The translations under genes and the position numbers were made by a program. This document shows positions 26,437-35,740 of a DNA stretch of 64,000 nt, one piece after another. The DNA is from Clostridiales bacterium (GTDB taxonomy: Bacteria; Bacillota; Clostridia; Saccharofermentanales; Saccharofermentanaceae), in contig JAFWMQ010000006.1 of assembly GCA_017510605.1 (NCBI GenBank), forward strand, positions 124,001 through 188,000, given 5' to 3'. Positions within the stretch are counted from its first letter, which is position 1, and each line of letters starts with the position of its first letter. A model generated the notes under the pieces. The model saw only the letters and a program-made list of their open reading frames with translations. It did not search any database and was not told where the DNA came from.

Positions 26437-28710
26437 TCAGTCAAACCACTGCTTCTCGAATTCATCAACCGGTTTGGGCTTCGAGAAATAGTAGCCCTGA
26501 TAGAGCTTACATCCCATCGCATAAAGCTTCTCATATTGCCTTGCCGTCTCTACACCTTCGGTAAGCGTATCTATCCCGAGGTCTTCCGACATATTGATAA
26601 TATTCTTGATGATCGTATTTGCCTTTATGTTGCTTTCGGAATCCTTAAGGAACTGCATGTCGATCTTGATGACGTCAATATCCATATCCTTAAGCAGATT
26701 GAGAGATGAGTAACCGCTTCCGAAGTCATCCATCTCGACTATAAATCCGTATTCGCGGAGTTCTTTTACAAGTTTAAGTATGTCTACCGAACCCGTCATT
26801 ATGGCAGTCTCCGTGATCTCGACCCTGAGCTTGACAGGTTCGATGCCAAACTTCTCTACAAGTTCCTTAAGCTCTGAGACAACATCCATGTAATAGAAAT
26901 CTTTAGGTGAGATATTGATCGAGATGAAATTATCAATGCCTCTTTTCTTCCAGTCAGCGAGGATCTCACAGACGCATCTCCACATGTGCCTGTCCACATC
27001 TGCTATCAGGCCGTTGCGCTCAAATACAGGTATGAACATTCCGGGGTTCATGAAGCCTTCATCAGGATGTATCCATCTTACTAGCGCTTCGGCTCCGGCG
27101 AGCATGCCGCGCGAGTCTACGATCGGCTGGAGATAAGGGCGTATCTGCCTTGTCTCAATGGCTTCTTTGACCTGGTTGGAAATAAGCTGGTTGTGGATCA
27201 GCTCATTTCTCAGTTTATCGTCATAATAGATTATGTGCTTTGTGTAATCATCTCTGATCATAGTCGCAGCAAGCCTTGCGCTGTCGAAGAACAAAGGAAT
27301 GTCTGTCTCATCATCCGGATTTATATCATAGATTCCTATGTGGATCAGAATGCGGTGCTCGAGGTTATCATCCTTAACCGTAAAATTCTCAAGCCTCTTC
27401 TCAAGGATATCCGGGTTCAGGGTATTCTTGTCGAGCAGGATGCCGAAAGAATCAGTAGACAATCTGCCGTACAATACTTTTTTGCTGGTGTTGTTACTTA
27501 TATAGTCGGCAATGTGCTTGATCGTATAATCTCCGAATTCACTTCCGAATACGTCATTTATCAGTTTGTAATTGGTAACCTCGATAAACCCGATCATATA
27601 ATTTGTATTACGATCATTTTCGAGCCTTTTTCTTATATTCTCATAGAGATATTCCTTTGTATAAATGCCCGTGAGCGAATCATGTGTTGCCCTGTACATC
27701 TCGCGCTTCATCTCACGCTGGTCTTCAGTAATATCGCGGACACTTAAGTATGAACCGATCACCTTTTTCTTATCGTTAACTACGGACTTCATCGAGAGAA
27801 AAAAATTCATTTCCTCGTCACCTGTTCCGAGTGTTATTCTTTTTGACCACCCGCTGCCGCTAAGATCTATGTTATCAAACAGGAAATTAAGATCGTCCTT
27901 TACTTCATCGTAATTATCCTTGTTGATCCCGACAAGATGTTTGCCCGGCTCATTTACCCATATGCACTCCCCGCTTCTGTCAAAGAAGAACAGTGCATCC
28001 GGCATTTCCGACGCCATGCTGGCGAGCATACGGTCCAAAAGCTTAAGCGGCCTGTATTTCAAAGCAAAGAAATATACAAGAAGTCCGAATATTCCGAAGC
28101 CTACCATGGAGATATCAAGCGGCTGTCTTGAGAATATGTAATATGATTCGACCGCAACCGTAGCGATCATAGAGAAAAGGATTACCCTGTATTTCTCCTT
28201 GTAGATCTTGGTTGCCTTTATTGTCTTAACAGCGAAAATGATCAGGATGACAAAGAATAATCCGTAGCATATGACCCTGTGGTATGTCTGACCCAGATAA
28301 GGAACAAGTCTGAAGTAAGCCCGGTTCTCCACAAGGATCTTCTCGATCGTAAATGACCAGGTAAAGAACGGATTCAGCGCATAAAGTACCACATCGATAC
28401 CGAAAAAAATAAATAAAAGTATTCGGATGATCTTTTTCGGTTTGCCTAAATCACAATAAATATGAGTAAAGTACCAGACTGAATAGACTGCAGTATCCAT
28501 TCCAAGGAAATAAATATAGTAACCGATGGTCGAAATGAGTCTGTCAGAAGAGATTATCAGTATCAGGTTGCCAAGGACCGGCGTAGCCATGCCTGCCAAA
28601 AGGAAAGCCACGGCACTGCCGACAGACTTTTTGGTACGCCTGGATAAAACCATGCAGACGACAAGCGAAATTATCAGTATGGAAAAGATCACTGATAAAG
28701 CTATTCTCAT
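26437..28710 (-). CDS. Seven-helix membrane PAS-GGDEF-EAL phosphodiesterase
   Basis: A 757-residue protein: seven N-terminal helices (about 1-225), a PAS domain (235-340), a degenerate GGDEF domain (signature GRLSTDSFGILL) and a complete EAL domain (about 495-757) with AEALVRW, SINISPKDF, EITETAI, DDFGSGYSS, VIKIDMQFL and LTEGVET. It should hydrolyse c-di-GMP, with the GGDEF part perhaps binding GTP. It is the first gene of the pair with the PAS-GGDEF-PAS cyclase. Confidence 0.9.
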   Translation of the reverse strand: MRIALSVIFSILIISLVVCMVLSRRTKKSVGSAVAFLLAGMATPVLGNLILIISSDRLISTIGYYIYFLGMDTAVYSVWYFTHIYCDLGKPKKIIRILLFIFFGIDVVLYALNPFFTWSFTIEKILVENRAYFRLVPYLGQTYHRVICYGLFFVILIIFAVKTIKATKIYKEKYRVILFSMIATVAVESYYIFSRQPLDISMVGFGIFGLLVYFFALKYRPLKLLDRMLASMASEMPDALFFFDRSGECIWVNEPGKHLVGINKDNYDEVKDDLNFLFDNIDLSGSGWSKRITLGTGDEEMNFFLSMKSVVNDKKKVIGSYLSVRDITEDQREMKREMYRATHDSLTGIYTKEYLYENIRKRLENDRNTNYMIGFIEVTNYKLINDVFGSEFGDYTIKHIADYISNNTSKKVLYGRLSTDSFGILLDKNTLNPDILEKRLENFTVKDDNLEHRILIHIGIYDINPDDETDIPLFFDSARLAATMIRDDYTKHIIYYDDKLRNELIHNQLISNQVKEAIETRQIRPYLQPIVDSRGMLAGAEALVRWIHPDEGFMNPGMFIPVFERNGLIADVDRHMWRCVCEILADWKKRGIDNFISINISPKDFYYMDVVSELKELVEKFGIEPVKLRVEITETAIMTGSVDILKLVKELREYGFIVEMDDFGSGYSSLNLLKDMDIDVIKIDMQFLKDSESNIKANTIIKNIINMSEDLGIDTLTEGVETARQYEKLYAMGCKLYQGYYFSKPKPVDEFEKQWFD

Positions 28711-28815
28711 AAAGCCCCTGCCCTTCAGAATAATACTATTATTTTAACAGGTTAAATATTTTCTTTCCTTTACAAGCATGTAACTTATTTTTAATTAATC
28801 GTGTCAACTCTGAGT

Positions 28816-28821
28816 TATAAT
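28816..28821 (+). promoter_or_regulatory. -10 element of the transferase cassette
   Basis: A perfect TATAAT stands 35 bases before the methyltransferase start, in an AT-rich gap after the divergent EAL gene. Confidence 0.4.
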
Positions 28822-28856
28822 TTTTAAACAGACAAAATGAATCGGAAGGAAGATCT

Positions 28857-29651
28857 ATGGATATAAAAGATAACCGTATAGACGCAGGAAAAGCATTTGA
28901 CTGGGGGAAGACATCCGAGTTTTATGCCAAATACAGAGATATCTATCCGGACGAATTCTATCAGAAGATTGCGGACAGAGGTCTCTGCGTTAAAGGACAG
29001 AAAGTGCTCGACCTCGGTACCGGAACAGGTGTATTGCCGCGCAACATGTATAAATACGGGGCAGAATGGGTCGGCACCGACATCTCTCCCGAGCAGATCG
29101 GACAGGCAAAACGCCTGGCAGCCGAATCGGATATGGATATTGATTTCAGGACGGTTTCAGCCGAGAAGATCGATTTCCCTTCTGAATCATTTGATGTCCT
29201 TACTGCCTGCCAGTGCTTCTGGTATTTCGACCATGAGAAGGTCGCGCCTGAATTCCACCGGATACTTAAGAAGAACGGAAAGCTCGTTATTCTTTATATG
29301 GCCTGGCTCCCCTTTGAAGATGAGATCGCAGGCAGGAGTGAGGAACTCGTTCTGAAGTACAGCCCGAACTGGTCAGGTGCCCGTAATACAAGACGTCCCA
29401 ACTGGGTGCCTGATGTGATGTATGATTATTTCGAGATGGAAGAACACGAAGAATATGATCTTATGGTCCCTTTTACCAGGGAATCCTGGCACGGACGCAT
29501 GATAGCCTGCAGAGGAGTCGGCGCGTCATTATCCCCGGAAGAACTCGCAAAATGGGACAAAGAGCACAGAGAACTTCTTAAAGACTGTCCTGAAGAATTC
29601 AATGTGCTTCATTTCGCGGCAATTACAGTGTTAAAGAAGAAAGACTTATGA
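28857..29651 (+). CDS. Class I SAM-dependent methyltransferase
   Basis: A 264-residue methyltransferase (UbiE/type 11-like). SAM-binding motif I is VLDLGTGTGVLPRNM (near residue 53), motif II is WVGTDISPEQIGQAKRL, and FDVLTACQCFWYF is post-motif II. It is the first gene of a tightly packed cassette with four acyltransferases. The substrate is unknown. GGAAGGAAG precedes the start. Confidence 0.9.
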   Translation: MDIKDNRIDAGKAFDWGKTSEFYAKYRDIYPDEFYQKIADRGLCVKGQKVLDLGTGTGVLPRNMYKYGAEWVGTDISPEQIGQAKRLAAESDMDIDFRTVSAEKIDFPSESFDVLTACQCFWYFDHEKVAPEFHRILKKNGKLVILYMAWLPFEDEIAGRSEELVLKYSPNWSGARNTRRPNWVPDVMYDYFEMEEHEEYDLMVPFTRESWHGRMIACRGVGASLSPEELAKWDKEHRELLKDCPEEFNVLHFAAITVLKKKDL

Positions 29652-30103
29652 TCGAATACAGAATTGCAACCAATGATGATATCGAACTGCTGATGAAAAG
29701 CAGGCTCGAGATGCTCCGTATCGTAAATGGTCTTGCTGATGATTATGTGTTTTCGGATGAGATCGTTTCCGAGAGCCGTGACTATTTCCTTAACGGTGAT
29801 CAGACTACCGTCCTCGCATTGGACGAAGGTGAAGTCATCGGATGCGCATCCATGAGCTATATGCGTATAATGCCAACGTTCTCGCATCCTACGGGTAAGC
29901 GCGCCCACCTCATGAACGTTTACACAAGGAATGAATACCGCCGTCAGGGCATCGCCCGCAAGATGGTGGAAATGCTGATCGATGAGACCTGGAAAAGGGG
30001 CGCAACTGAGATCAGTCTTGATGCTACAACAATGGGAAGACCTCTCTACGAGAGCCTGGGATTTACGGATTCCACTGAATGCATGGTATTAACGAGACAG
30101 TAA
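29648..30103 (+). CDS. GNAT N-acetyltransferase (first of three)
   Basis: A 151-residue GNAT enzyme. The acetyl-CoA pyrophosphate loop region is RRQGIARKM, followed by GATEISLDATTMGRPLYESLGF. It overlaps the methyltransferase stop by four bases, so translation is coupled. The target small molecule or protein is unknown. Confidence 0.88.
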   Translation: MIEYRIATNDDIELLMKSRLEMLRIVNGLADDYVFSDEIVSESRDYFLNGDQTTVLALDEGEVIGCASMSYMRIMPTFSHPTGKRAHLMNVYTRNEYRRQGIARKMVEMLIDETWKRGATEISLDATTMGRPLYESLGFTDSTECMVLTRQ

Positions 30104-30570
30104 TGAGCGTTTCATTAAGACAGGCAAAAAGAGAAGATCTTCAGACGATCTGGGAAATGCAGGTCGAAGCTTTCCGCGGGCTCCTCGAAAAATATCATGA
30201 CTACGATCTGAGTCCCGGAGCCGAAAGCATTGATAAGATCGCTGCAAGATTCGGGCAGCCCTGGACAACATATTTCTTCATTGAAGCTGAAGGATCTGAT
30301 GTAGGCGTTATCCGCGTAGTTGATAAGAAGGATGGTTCGAGAAAAAGAATATCACCGTTGTGGATCATGGAAGAATACCGCGGCAAGGGATACGCACAGG
30401 ATGCGATCCTCGCTGTTGAAGAGATCTACGGAGCTGACCACTGGTGCCTCGATACCATTTTGCAGGAAAAAGGCAACCTCCATCTTTATGAGAAGATGGG
30501 CTACCATCAGACAGGCCGCACGGACCATATCAGCGACCTGATGGACATAGTTTATTACGAGAAGGACTGA
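30103..30570 (+). CDS. GNAT N-acetyltransferase (second of three)
   Basis: A 155-residue GNAT enzyme with the CoA-binding stretch EEYRGKGYAQDAI and the C-terminal LYEKMGYHQTG. The ATG overlaps the upstream stop as TAATG, which fits better than the in-frame ATG eight codons earlier inside the previous gene. Confidence 0.85.
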   Translation: MSVSLRQAKREDLQTIWEMQVEAFRGLLEKYHDYDLSPGAESIDKIAARFGQPWTTYFFIEAEGSDVGVIRVVDKKDGSRKRISPLWIMEEYRGKGYAQDAILAVEEIYGADHWCLDTILQEKGNLHLYEKMGYHQTGRTDHISDLMDIVYYEKD

Positions 30571-30574
30571 TGAT

Positions 30575-31231
30575 ATGAACTACAAAGTCATAGATAAAGA
30601 AACATACTACCGCAAAGGCGTTTTCCGCCATTTTACAGAAGACTGCAAGTGTTCTGTCTCAATGACCGCGCGCATTGATGTGACTGATCTCGTTAAGTAT
30701 TCAAAGGAAACTGACACTAAATTCTACATCAACTTCCTATACCTCTTATGCAGGGTCCTGAATTCGAGAGATGACTACAAGATGGCTTATCTCTGGCAGA
30801 CGGATGAGCTGGTCTGCTATGACGTGATAAATCCCACACAGTACGTTTTCCACGAGGACACCGAGACCTGCACACCTGTATATTCCTATTACTCGCCGGA
30901 TTATAACGAGTTCTATAAGAATGCGGCCTCTGATATCGAGATGGCAAAGAACACGCGTGAGTACATGCTCGATCCTCAGAATCATCCTAACTGGTTCGAT
31001 GCATCCTATGTATCATGGCTGTCTTATGACTCTCTGAATGTCGAACTCCCCGACGGATATATTTATCTTGCACCTATCATCAACTGGGGCAGATACAGAG
31101 AAGAAAACGGCCGTCTCATGATGCCCCTCACAGTCCGCCTGAACCATGCGGTCGCCGACGGATTTCTGGTGGCAAACGTTTACCGTCTATTGGACAAGGA
31201 GATCGAAGCATTTTGCGGAGGCAACATATGA
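30575..31231 (+). CDS. Chloramphenicol acetyltransferase-like protein (CAT type A family)
   Basis: A 218-residue protein of the CAT fold, close to the usual 215-220. The catalytic motif reads LNHAVADGF: the active histidine and structural Asp of the HHxxxDG motif are kept, while the first His is Asn. FRHF and FYINFLYLLCRVLN match the family start. Whether it acetylates chloramphenicol or another hydroxyl compound cannot be told from sequence. GAAGGA lies nine bases upstream of the ATG. Confidence 0.85.
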   Translation: MNYKVIDKETYYRKGVFRHFTEDCKCSVSMTARIDVTDLVKYSKETDTKFYINFLYLLCRVLNSRDDYKMAYLWQTDELVCYDVINPTQYVFHEDTETCTPVYSYYSPDYNEFYKNAASDIEMAKNTREYMLDPQNHPNWFDASYVSWLSYDSLNVELPDGYIYLAPIINWGRYREENGRLMMPLTVRLNHAVADGFLVANVYRLLDKEIEAFCGGNI

Positions 31232-31725
31232 AATTACGCGCATATACAAAAGAAGATTCACCTGTCATCGCAGGTTGGGTTAGGACAGAAAAAGAGCTGT
31301 ATCAGTGGTCAGCTTCCATTTACGGTTTCTACCCTCTCCTGCCGTACAGCATCGACGACAACTACGTTAATGCCATGAAGAGCGGACGTTTTATTCCTCT
31401 TACGGCTATAGATGACGAGGGGAGCCCTGTCGGACATTTCATCATCAGATATCCTAATGAGAACGACGATTCTTCAGTAAGGATCGGCTTTGTTATCGTA
31501 GATCCTGACATTCGCGGCAAAGGTTACGGCCGGGAACTAATGAAGCTGGCAGTAGGTTATGTGAAGGACAATCTTACTGCGACAAGAGTTGATCTCGGTG
31601 TTTTCGAGAATAACCCGAAAGCTAAGAAATGCTATGCATCTATAGGTTTCAAAGACTACGGTTCACACGAGGTAGAAACGCCGTTCGGTCTATGGTACTG
31701 CACTGATATGGAATTGTATTTGTAA
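31228..31725 (+). CDS. GNAT N-acetyltransferase (third of three)
   Basis: A 165-residue GNAT enzyme with DPDIRGKGYGRELMKLAVGY and NPKAKKCYASIGF. The ATG at 31228 has GGAGG seven bases upstream and overlaps the CAT-like stop by four bases. It is the last gene of the transferase cassette. Confidence 0.88.
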   Translation: MKLRAYTKEDSPVIAGWVRTEKELYQWSASIYGFYPLLPYSIDDNYVNAMKSGRFIPLTAIDDEGSPVGHFIIRYPNENDDSSVRIGFVIVDPDIRGKGYGRELMKLAVGYVKDNLTATRVDLGVFENNPKAKKCYASIGFKDYGSHEVETPFGLWYCTDMELYL

Positions 31726-31765
31726 GTTGAAAGTTTCATCTGTTTTGATGTCCTGCTTATGTGTC

Positions 31766-31988
31766 CGACGGACCAGATTGGTGTTTTCCTGTTTTTGATC
31801 CGTAGGTTTTATGCCTTGTGAAGGGGTGGGACGCACATTTCGACGGATCAATTTGTAGTTATCTTGGTTTTGGTCCGTCGAAAACAGAATCCAGGGTTGC
31901 TTTTTGGGCGAAATTGACGGACCAAATTGCAGTTTCCTCGGTTTTGGTCCGTCGAGAACGAAGTTCAGTGTTGCATATGAAGCAATGC
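31766..31988. repeat. Three tandem 74-75-bp repeats, each with a palindrome
   Basis: Units begin at 31766, 31841 and 31915. Each starts with a palindromic block, best in unit 3 where GACGGACCAAA (31916-31926) pairs with TTTGGTCCGTC (31943-31953), followed by a less conserved 33-bp tail. The array fills the whole gap between the last GNAT gene and the 3' end of the AraC gene. Short open frames over it are not convincing, because the frame shifts between units. Confidence 0.8.
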
Positions 31989-32753
31989 TCAGTTCTTCAG
32001 CGCACGCTGCAGATAGAAATTTATATTGCGGTTCTGAATCCTGTATTCCTTGGGTGTCAGGCCGCAGTCTTTTTTCAGCACATTCGTAAAATAGCTCTGA
32101 CTTGGAAATGCAAGTGACGCTGAGATCTCAGCAATCGAATAAGAAGATGACGCGAGCATCGATTTGGCAGTCTCAAGCTTTTTTGCAAGGATGTATTCGC
32201 TGACGGAGTAACCGGTTTCCTGCTTGAACAATCTCGAAAAATAGGGCGCGGACAGATTAGTAACGGACGCCAGTGTCTCCAATGTGATCCGGGTGTGCAG
32301 ATGCTCATAAATATAGTTGATCGCGGTGCTGACGGCTTTTGAAGTGATGGTGCTCCTTTGAAGGTTCTGCATCTGCTTCGTGTAGTGAAGGCACATCTCA
32401 TTATGTATCTCTGAGATCTCTTCAGGCGTTGCGGCTTCATCTGCAAGGCGGATGTAGTAGTCGCTCAAAGAATATGCTTCAGCCTGGGAAAGACCGCCTG
32501 ATATGCAGAATCTCGCAACCAGGGCGACCGTGATCGTAAGATGGTATTTGAGATTTTGGAGAGAATCGTCAGAGAGTACTCCAAGGCCTTTTTTAAGGTG
32601 AAAAGGCTCTGTGAGAAGAGTACGCAGTTCACGGAGATTTCCGGACCGGATCGTCTCGTAAAAGTCCATCTCCGGTGCTAACGGCGCACGGAATAATTCA
32701 TATTCACGATGGAGAAATTCCTGGTAGGATATTTTTCTTCTGGGTGAGGTCAT
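31989..32753 (-). CDS. AraC-family transcriptional regulator
   Basis: A 254-residue regulator. The C-terminal 100 residues hold two helix-turn-helix motifs (LETLASVTNLSAPYFSRLFK and IAEISASLAFPSQSYFTNVL..CGLTPKEYR). The N-terminal part (LLTEPFHLKKGLGVLSDDSLQNLKY) has the helical sensor layout seen in many Firmicute AraC proteins, not a cupin. The preferred ATG has GGAG seven bases upstream; nine codons of upstream frame lack one. It is divergent from the GH16 gene and probably controls it. Confidence 0.88.
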   Translation of the reverse strand: MTSPRRKISYQEFLHREYELFRAPLAPEMDFYETIRSGNLRELRTLLTEPFHLKKGLGVLSDDSLQNLKYHLTITVALVARFCISGGLSQAEAYSLSDYYIRLADEAATPEEISEIHNEMCLHYTKQMQNLQRSTITSKAVSTAINYIYEHLHTRITLETLASVTNLSAPYFSRLFKQETGYSVSEYILAKKLETAKSMLASSSYSIAEISASLAFPSQSYFTNVLKKDCGLTPKEYRIQNRNINFYLQRALKN

Positions 32754-32914
32754 GGTCATTCTCCGGCATGCATAAATCAATTATGTCTGATATATATATT
32801 TCCGGTGCTTATTATAGCATGAAAACATAAAACTAAGATAACAAAAAGCAATAATGCCTCAAGGTGAATTTGATATTTTGAGGGCAGACAGGTTAATAAA
32901 TTAAGGAGGCACTT

Positions 32915-34270
32915 ATGAAGAACAAGAAGTTATTAAGTTCTGTCATGGTCATAGCCATGCTTCTCCCCATGGCTGCATGTGGTACACCGAAGAAGACTGA
33001 AACGCCTGCAATTGACGGTTACAATCTCCTTTGGAGCGATGAATTCGACGGCAAGGAATTAGATGCCACGAAATGGAACCGCGAGACACATGAACCGGGT
33101 TGGACAAACAACGAGCTGCAGGAATACACGAATTCTGATGAGAACATTTTCGTGCGCGACGGCAATCTCGTATTAAAGGCAATCAAGACCGAAAAGGACG
33201 GCAAGGATTATTACACATCCGGCAAGGTCACGGGCTGGAACAAGACTGATTTCCAGTACGGCAAAGTAGTCGTCTCAGCAAAGGTTCCGGAAGGACAGGG
33301 CTTATGGCCTGCGATCTGGATGATGCCGAATCAGGAATCCAAGTACGGTCAGTGGCCGAAATGCGGTGAGATCGACATCATGGAATCTCTCGGCAACGAC
33401 ACTTCCATCTCTTACTCAACTATCCACTATGGTGAGCCCCACGGTGAACAGCAGGGCACGATCACCAAGGAAGGCGATGAGAGTTTCTCAGCAAAATTCC
33501 ACGAGTATTCCGTCGAATGGGAACCCGGAGAAATGCGCTTCTACACGGATGACGAACTCGTTCTTACATGCAACGACTGGTTCACGGCAGTTGAAGGCGG
33601 AGATGAAAAGCCCTATCCGGCACCTTTCAACCAGCCCTTCTATGTTCAGCTTAACCTTGCAGTAGGCGGTAACTGGCCCGGAAATCCTGATGCTACAACA
33701 GATTTCAGCAAGGCTGAATTCCTCGTAGACTATGTACGCGTATACCAGAAATCAGAATACGACACCAACGTAACCAAACCTCCGATGACATTCCGTGATG
33801 CTCTCCCGGACGGCAACTTCATCCGCAACGGAGACTTCTCGGTAGCGGAAGACCTGACTGATGATATTGACTGGAAGTTCCTCCTTTTCTATGAAGGCGA
33901 AGGTGCTGCAGAGATCAAGGATGGCGAGATGATCATAACTTCGACCAACTGCGGTACGGAAGAATACTCCGTCCAGCTCGTCCACCCTGATCTCCCTATG
34001 CTAAAAGGTCACTCGTACAAGATAACCTTCGATATACGAGCGGACGAACCGCGAAAATGTATCGTTTGCGTCTCGGCCCCGAATGCCGGATGGATCCGGT
34101 ATTTCCCCGACACCTCGATAGATCTCACGACTGAATGGCAGACGTTCGAGTTCACCTTCGACATGAAGGAGAAGGACGATAATAACGGAAGACTTGAGTT
34201 CAATATGGGTAAGCACGGTGACACGGCTACTATCCATATCACTAATGTAAGAGTAGAAGAGATATCATAA
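32915..34270 (+). CDS. GH16 beta-glucanase lipoprotein with C-terminal carbohydrate-binding domain
   Basis: A 451-residue surface lipoprotein (lipobox MAAC, Cys 22). A GH16 domain (about 33-280) carries the catalytic block GEIDIMES with E152, D154 and E157, in the laminarinase/lichenase style, plus WSDEFDG and WPAIWMMP. The last 150 residues (GNFIRNGDFSV..) resemble a CBM4/9-type beta-sandwich. It should cut beta-1,3 or mixed-linked glucans outside the cell. AAGGAGG precedes the start. Confidence 0.92.
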   Translation: MKNKKLLSSVMVIAMLLPMAACGTPKKTETPAIDGYNLLWSDEFDGKELDATKWNRETHEPGWTNNELQEYTNSDENIFVRDGNLVLKAIKTEKDGKDYYTSGKVTGWNKTDFQYGKVVVSAKVPEGQGLWPAIWMMPNQESKYGQWPKCGEIDIMESLGNDTSISYSTIHYGEPHGEQQGTITKEGDESFSAKFHEYSVEWEPGEMRFYTDDELVLTCNDWFTAVEGGDEKPYPAPFNQPFYVQLNLAVGGNWPGNPDATTDFSKAEFLVDYVRVYQKSEYDTNVTKPPMTFRDALPDGNFIRNGDFSVAEDLTDDIDWKFLLFYEGEGAAEIKDGEMIITSTNCGTEEYSVQLVHPDLPMLKGHSYKITFDIRADEPRKCIVCVSAPNAGWIRYFPDTSIDLTTEWQTFEFTFDMKEKDDNNGRLEFNMGKHGDTATIHITNVRVEEIS

Positions 34271-34290
34271 GGTTTAAAAAGCTTTAGAAC

Positions 34291-34332
34291 AGACCGTCCC
34301 AAAAGTGCCAGTCACTAATGGGACGGTCTTTA
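34291..34332 (+). terminator. Terminator after the GH16 gene
   Basis: GACCGTCCCA pairs perfectly with TGGGACGGTC, followed by TTTATTT. Confidence 0.85.
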
Positions 34333-34451
34333 TTTGATAATGTTTCCGATAATGATGAAAGCGTCCGAAGAGTGCGATATAATATCATTTAGTGCTTTTA
34401 ACAGTAATTACAACTGAATAGGGATTTTGGAATAAGGCAGGATGATTGGCA

Positions 34452-34841
34452 ATGGCCAAGAAAAAAGATAAGGATAACATGGTCTCCTATGACCGTGATT
34501 TTTCATTGAACGGAGACCGGGCCGCTGAAAAGACTATGGCAATATGCGGTTTGGCAACCGGCATATCATGTTTGGTTTTTGCAGCCATTCCGGTTGCCGT
34601 TTGGCTCTATATCATGGCCATACTTGAAAGAACCAAAGCGTATATCAACCAGTCGGTCTTCATTCTTGTTGTTTGCGGAGTCTCGGTTGTCGGGAGTCTT
34701 GCCGCTTCGATCGTTGCCAAGATCAAAGACAAGAGAAGCAGATGGGCTGTATTCAATATCGTTTTCATCAGTATTAATCTTGTGATCTCAGCACTTGTCA
34801 GCTGGTTCTTTATCTGGGTGGTAAATACATACGGACATTAG
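34452..34841 (+). CDS. Small membrane protein (three to four helices)
   Basis: A 129-residue protein with a charged N-terminus (KKKDKDNM) and three hydrophobic helices; the end reads RWAVFNIVFISINLVISALV. The ATG at 34452 has AGGA nine bases upstream; the in-frame TTG six bases earlier is less likely. It is a paralog of the next gene product (shared K(I/N)..(R/S)(K/R)WA and FFFIW). Function unknown. Confidence 0.75.
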   Translation: MAKKKDKDNMVSYDRDFSLNGDRAAEKTMAICGLATGISCLVFAAIPVAVWLYIMAILERTKAYINQSVFILVVCGVSVVGSLAASIVAKIKDKRSRWAVFNIVFISINLVISALVSWFFIWVVNTYGH

Positions 34842-34887
34842 ATCCTGATATGAGGTAAAATATTAAAAAGCCAAAAGGAGGCATATC

Positions 34888-35235
34888 ATGTCCGCAGAAA
34901 AAGGCAAAAACATATCCAAAGTTTTTTGCGGTATCTCTACCGCTCTTATGATAATTTGTGATCTGATCGCCCCCGTCTGTATGTTCGTATGGTACAGTAC
35001 AGCTTCTCAAAGACAGCAGGACACCGAATTGATGGATGCTATGCTCGCTGTAGTAGTCTGCTGCCTGATCGGCATGATCACAAGCCTTATCCTTGCAATC
35101 GTTGCGAGGATCAAAAACCGTCAAAGCAAATGGGCGCTTATCTGCATCATTATCTCGGGCATTCTTTTGGTAACAACATTGCTGTCCGCGTTTTTCTTTA
35201 TCTGGGCTGCAAGCCAGTATCACTACTACACGTAA
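34888..35235 (+). CDS. Small membrane protein, paralog of upstream gene
   Basis: A 115-residue protein with three hydrophobic helices and a C-terminal block RIKNRQSKWALICIIISG that mirrors the preceding protein. Behind AAAGGAGG. Function unknown; the pair looks like a tandem duplication. Confidence 0.75.
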   Translation: MSAEKGKNISKVFCGISTALMIICDLIAPVCMFVWYSTASQRQQDTELMDAMLAVVVCCLIGMITSLILAIVARIKNRQSKWALICIIISGILLVTTLLSAFFFIWAASQYHYYT

Positions 35236-35253
35236 TTTCGGAGAAGATTTCTG

Positions 35254-35727
35254 ATGGGATATATTTTCGATATTCGTAAGAAACTCGGGCATGACCCGAT
35301 AATACTTACGGGAGCAGGAGTAATCCTGGTAAATGAGAAGAATGAGATCCTTCTGGGCAAACGGACGGATAACGGTTATTGGGCATACCCTGCAGGATCG
35401 ATGGAACTGGGCGAGAGCTTTGAAGAGTGCGCACGCAGGGAAACGCTCGAAGAGACCGGGCTTCTTTGCGGAAAACTCGATCTTCTCATGATAAGGTCCG
35501 GCAAAGACACATACTACGAATACCCGAATCAGGATAAGGTATATTTTGCAGGCGTGGTCTATATCTGCTTTGAATTCTCCGGTGAGATGAGAGTACAGGA
35601 AGAAGAAGTCGTCGAGCAGGCCTTCTTCCCTATAGACAGCCTTCCGGATAACATGTCGCCCGGAACCGTCGAGATTATTGAGAAAACAAAAGAATACCTG
35701 TCGCAGTTAACGGAATCAAATACATAA
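35254..35727 (+). CDS. Nudix hydrolase
   Basis: A 157-residue hydrolase with a complete Nudix box: GSMELGESFEECARRETL followed by EETGL (GX5EX7REUXEEXGU). It cleaves nucleoside-diphosphate-linked compounds with a divalent metal; the exact substrate is not deducible. It starts 18 bases after the small membrane protein gene, 14 bases before the ProC-like gene. Confidence 0.92.
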   Translation: MGYIFDIRKKLGHDPIILTGAGVILVNEKNEILLGKRTDNGYWAYPAGSMELGESFEECARRETLEETGLLCGKLDLLMIRSGKDTYYEYPNQDKVYFAGVVYICFEFSGEMRVQEEEVVEQAFFPIDSLPDNMSPGTVEIIEKTKEYLSQLTESNT

Positions 35728-35740
35728 CAGGGGCATCAAT

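Noticed and set aside
25363..26709. Long open frame of 448 codons on the plus strand
   Set aside because: It lies antisense to the PAS-GGDEF-PAS gene, whose domains and ribosome site are clear; the antisense translation shows no domain.
31818..32117. Small protein genes over the 75-bp repeats
   Set aside because: The frame shifts between units and runs into the AraC gene antisense; no ribosome site precedes them.
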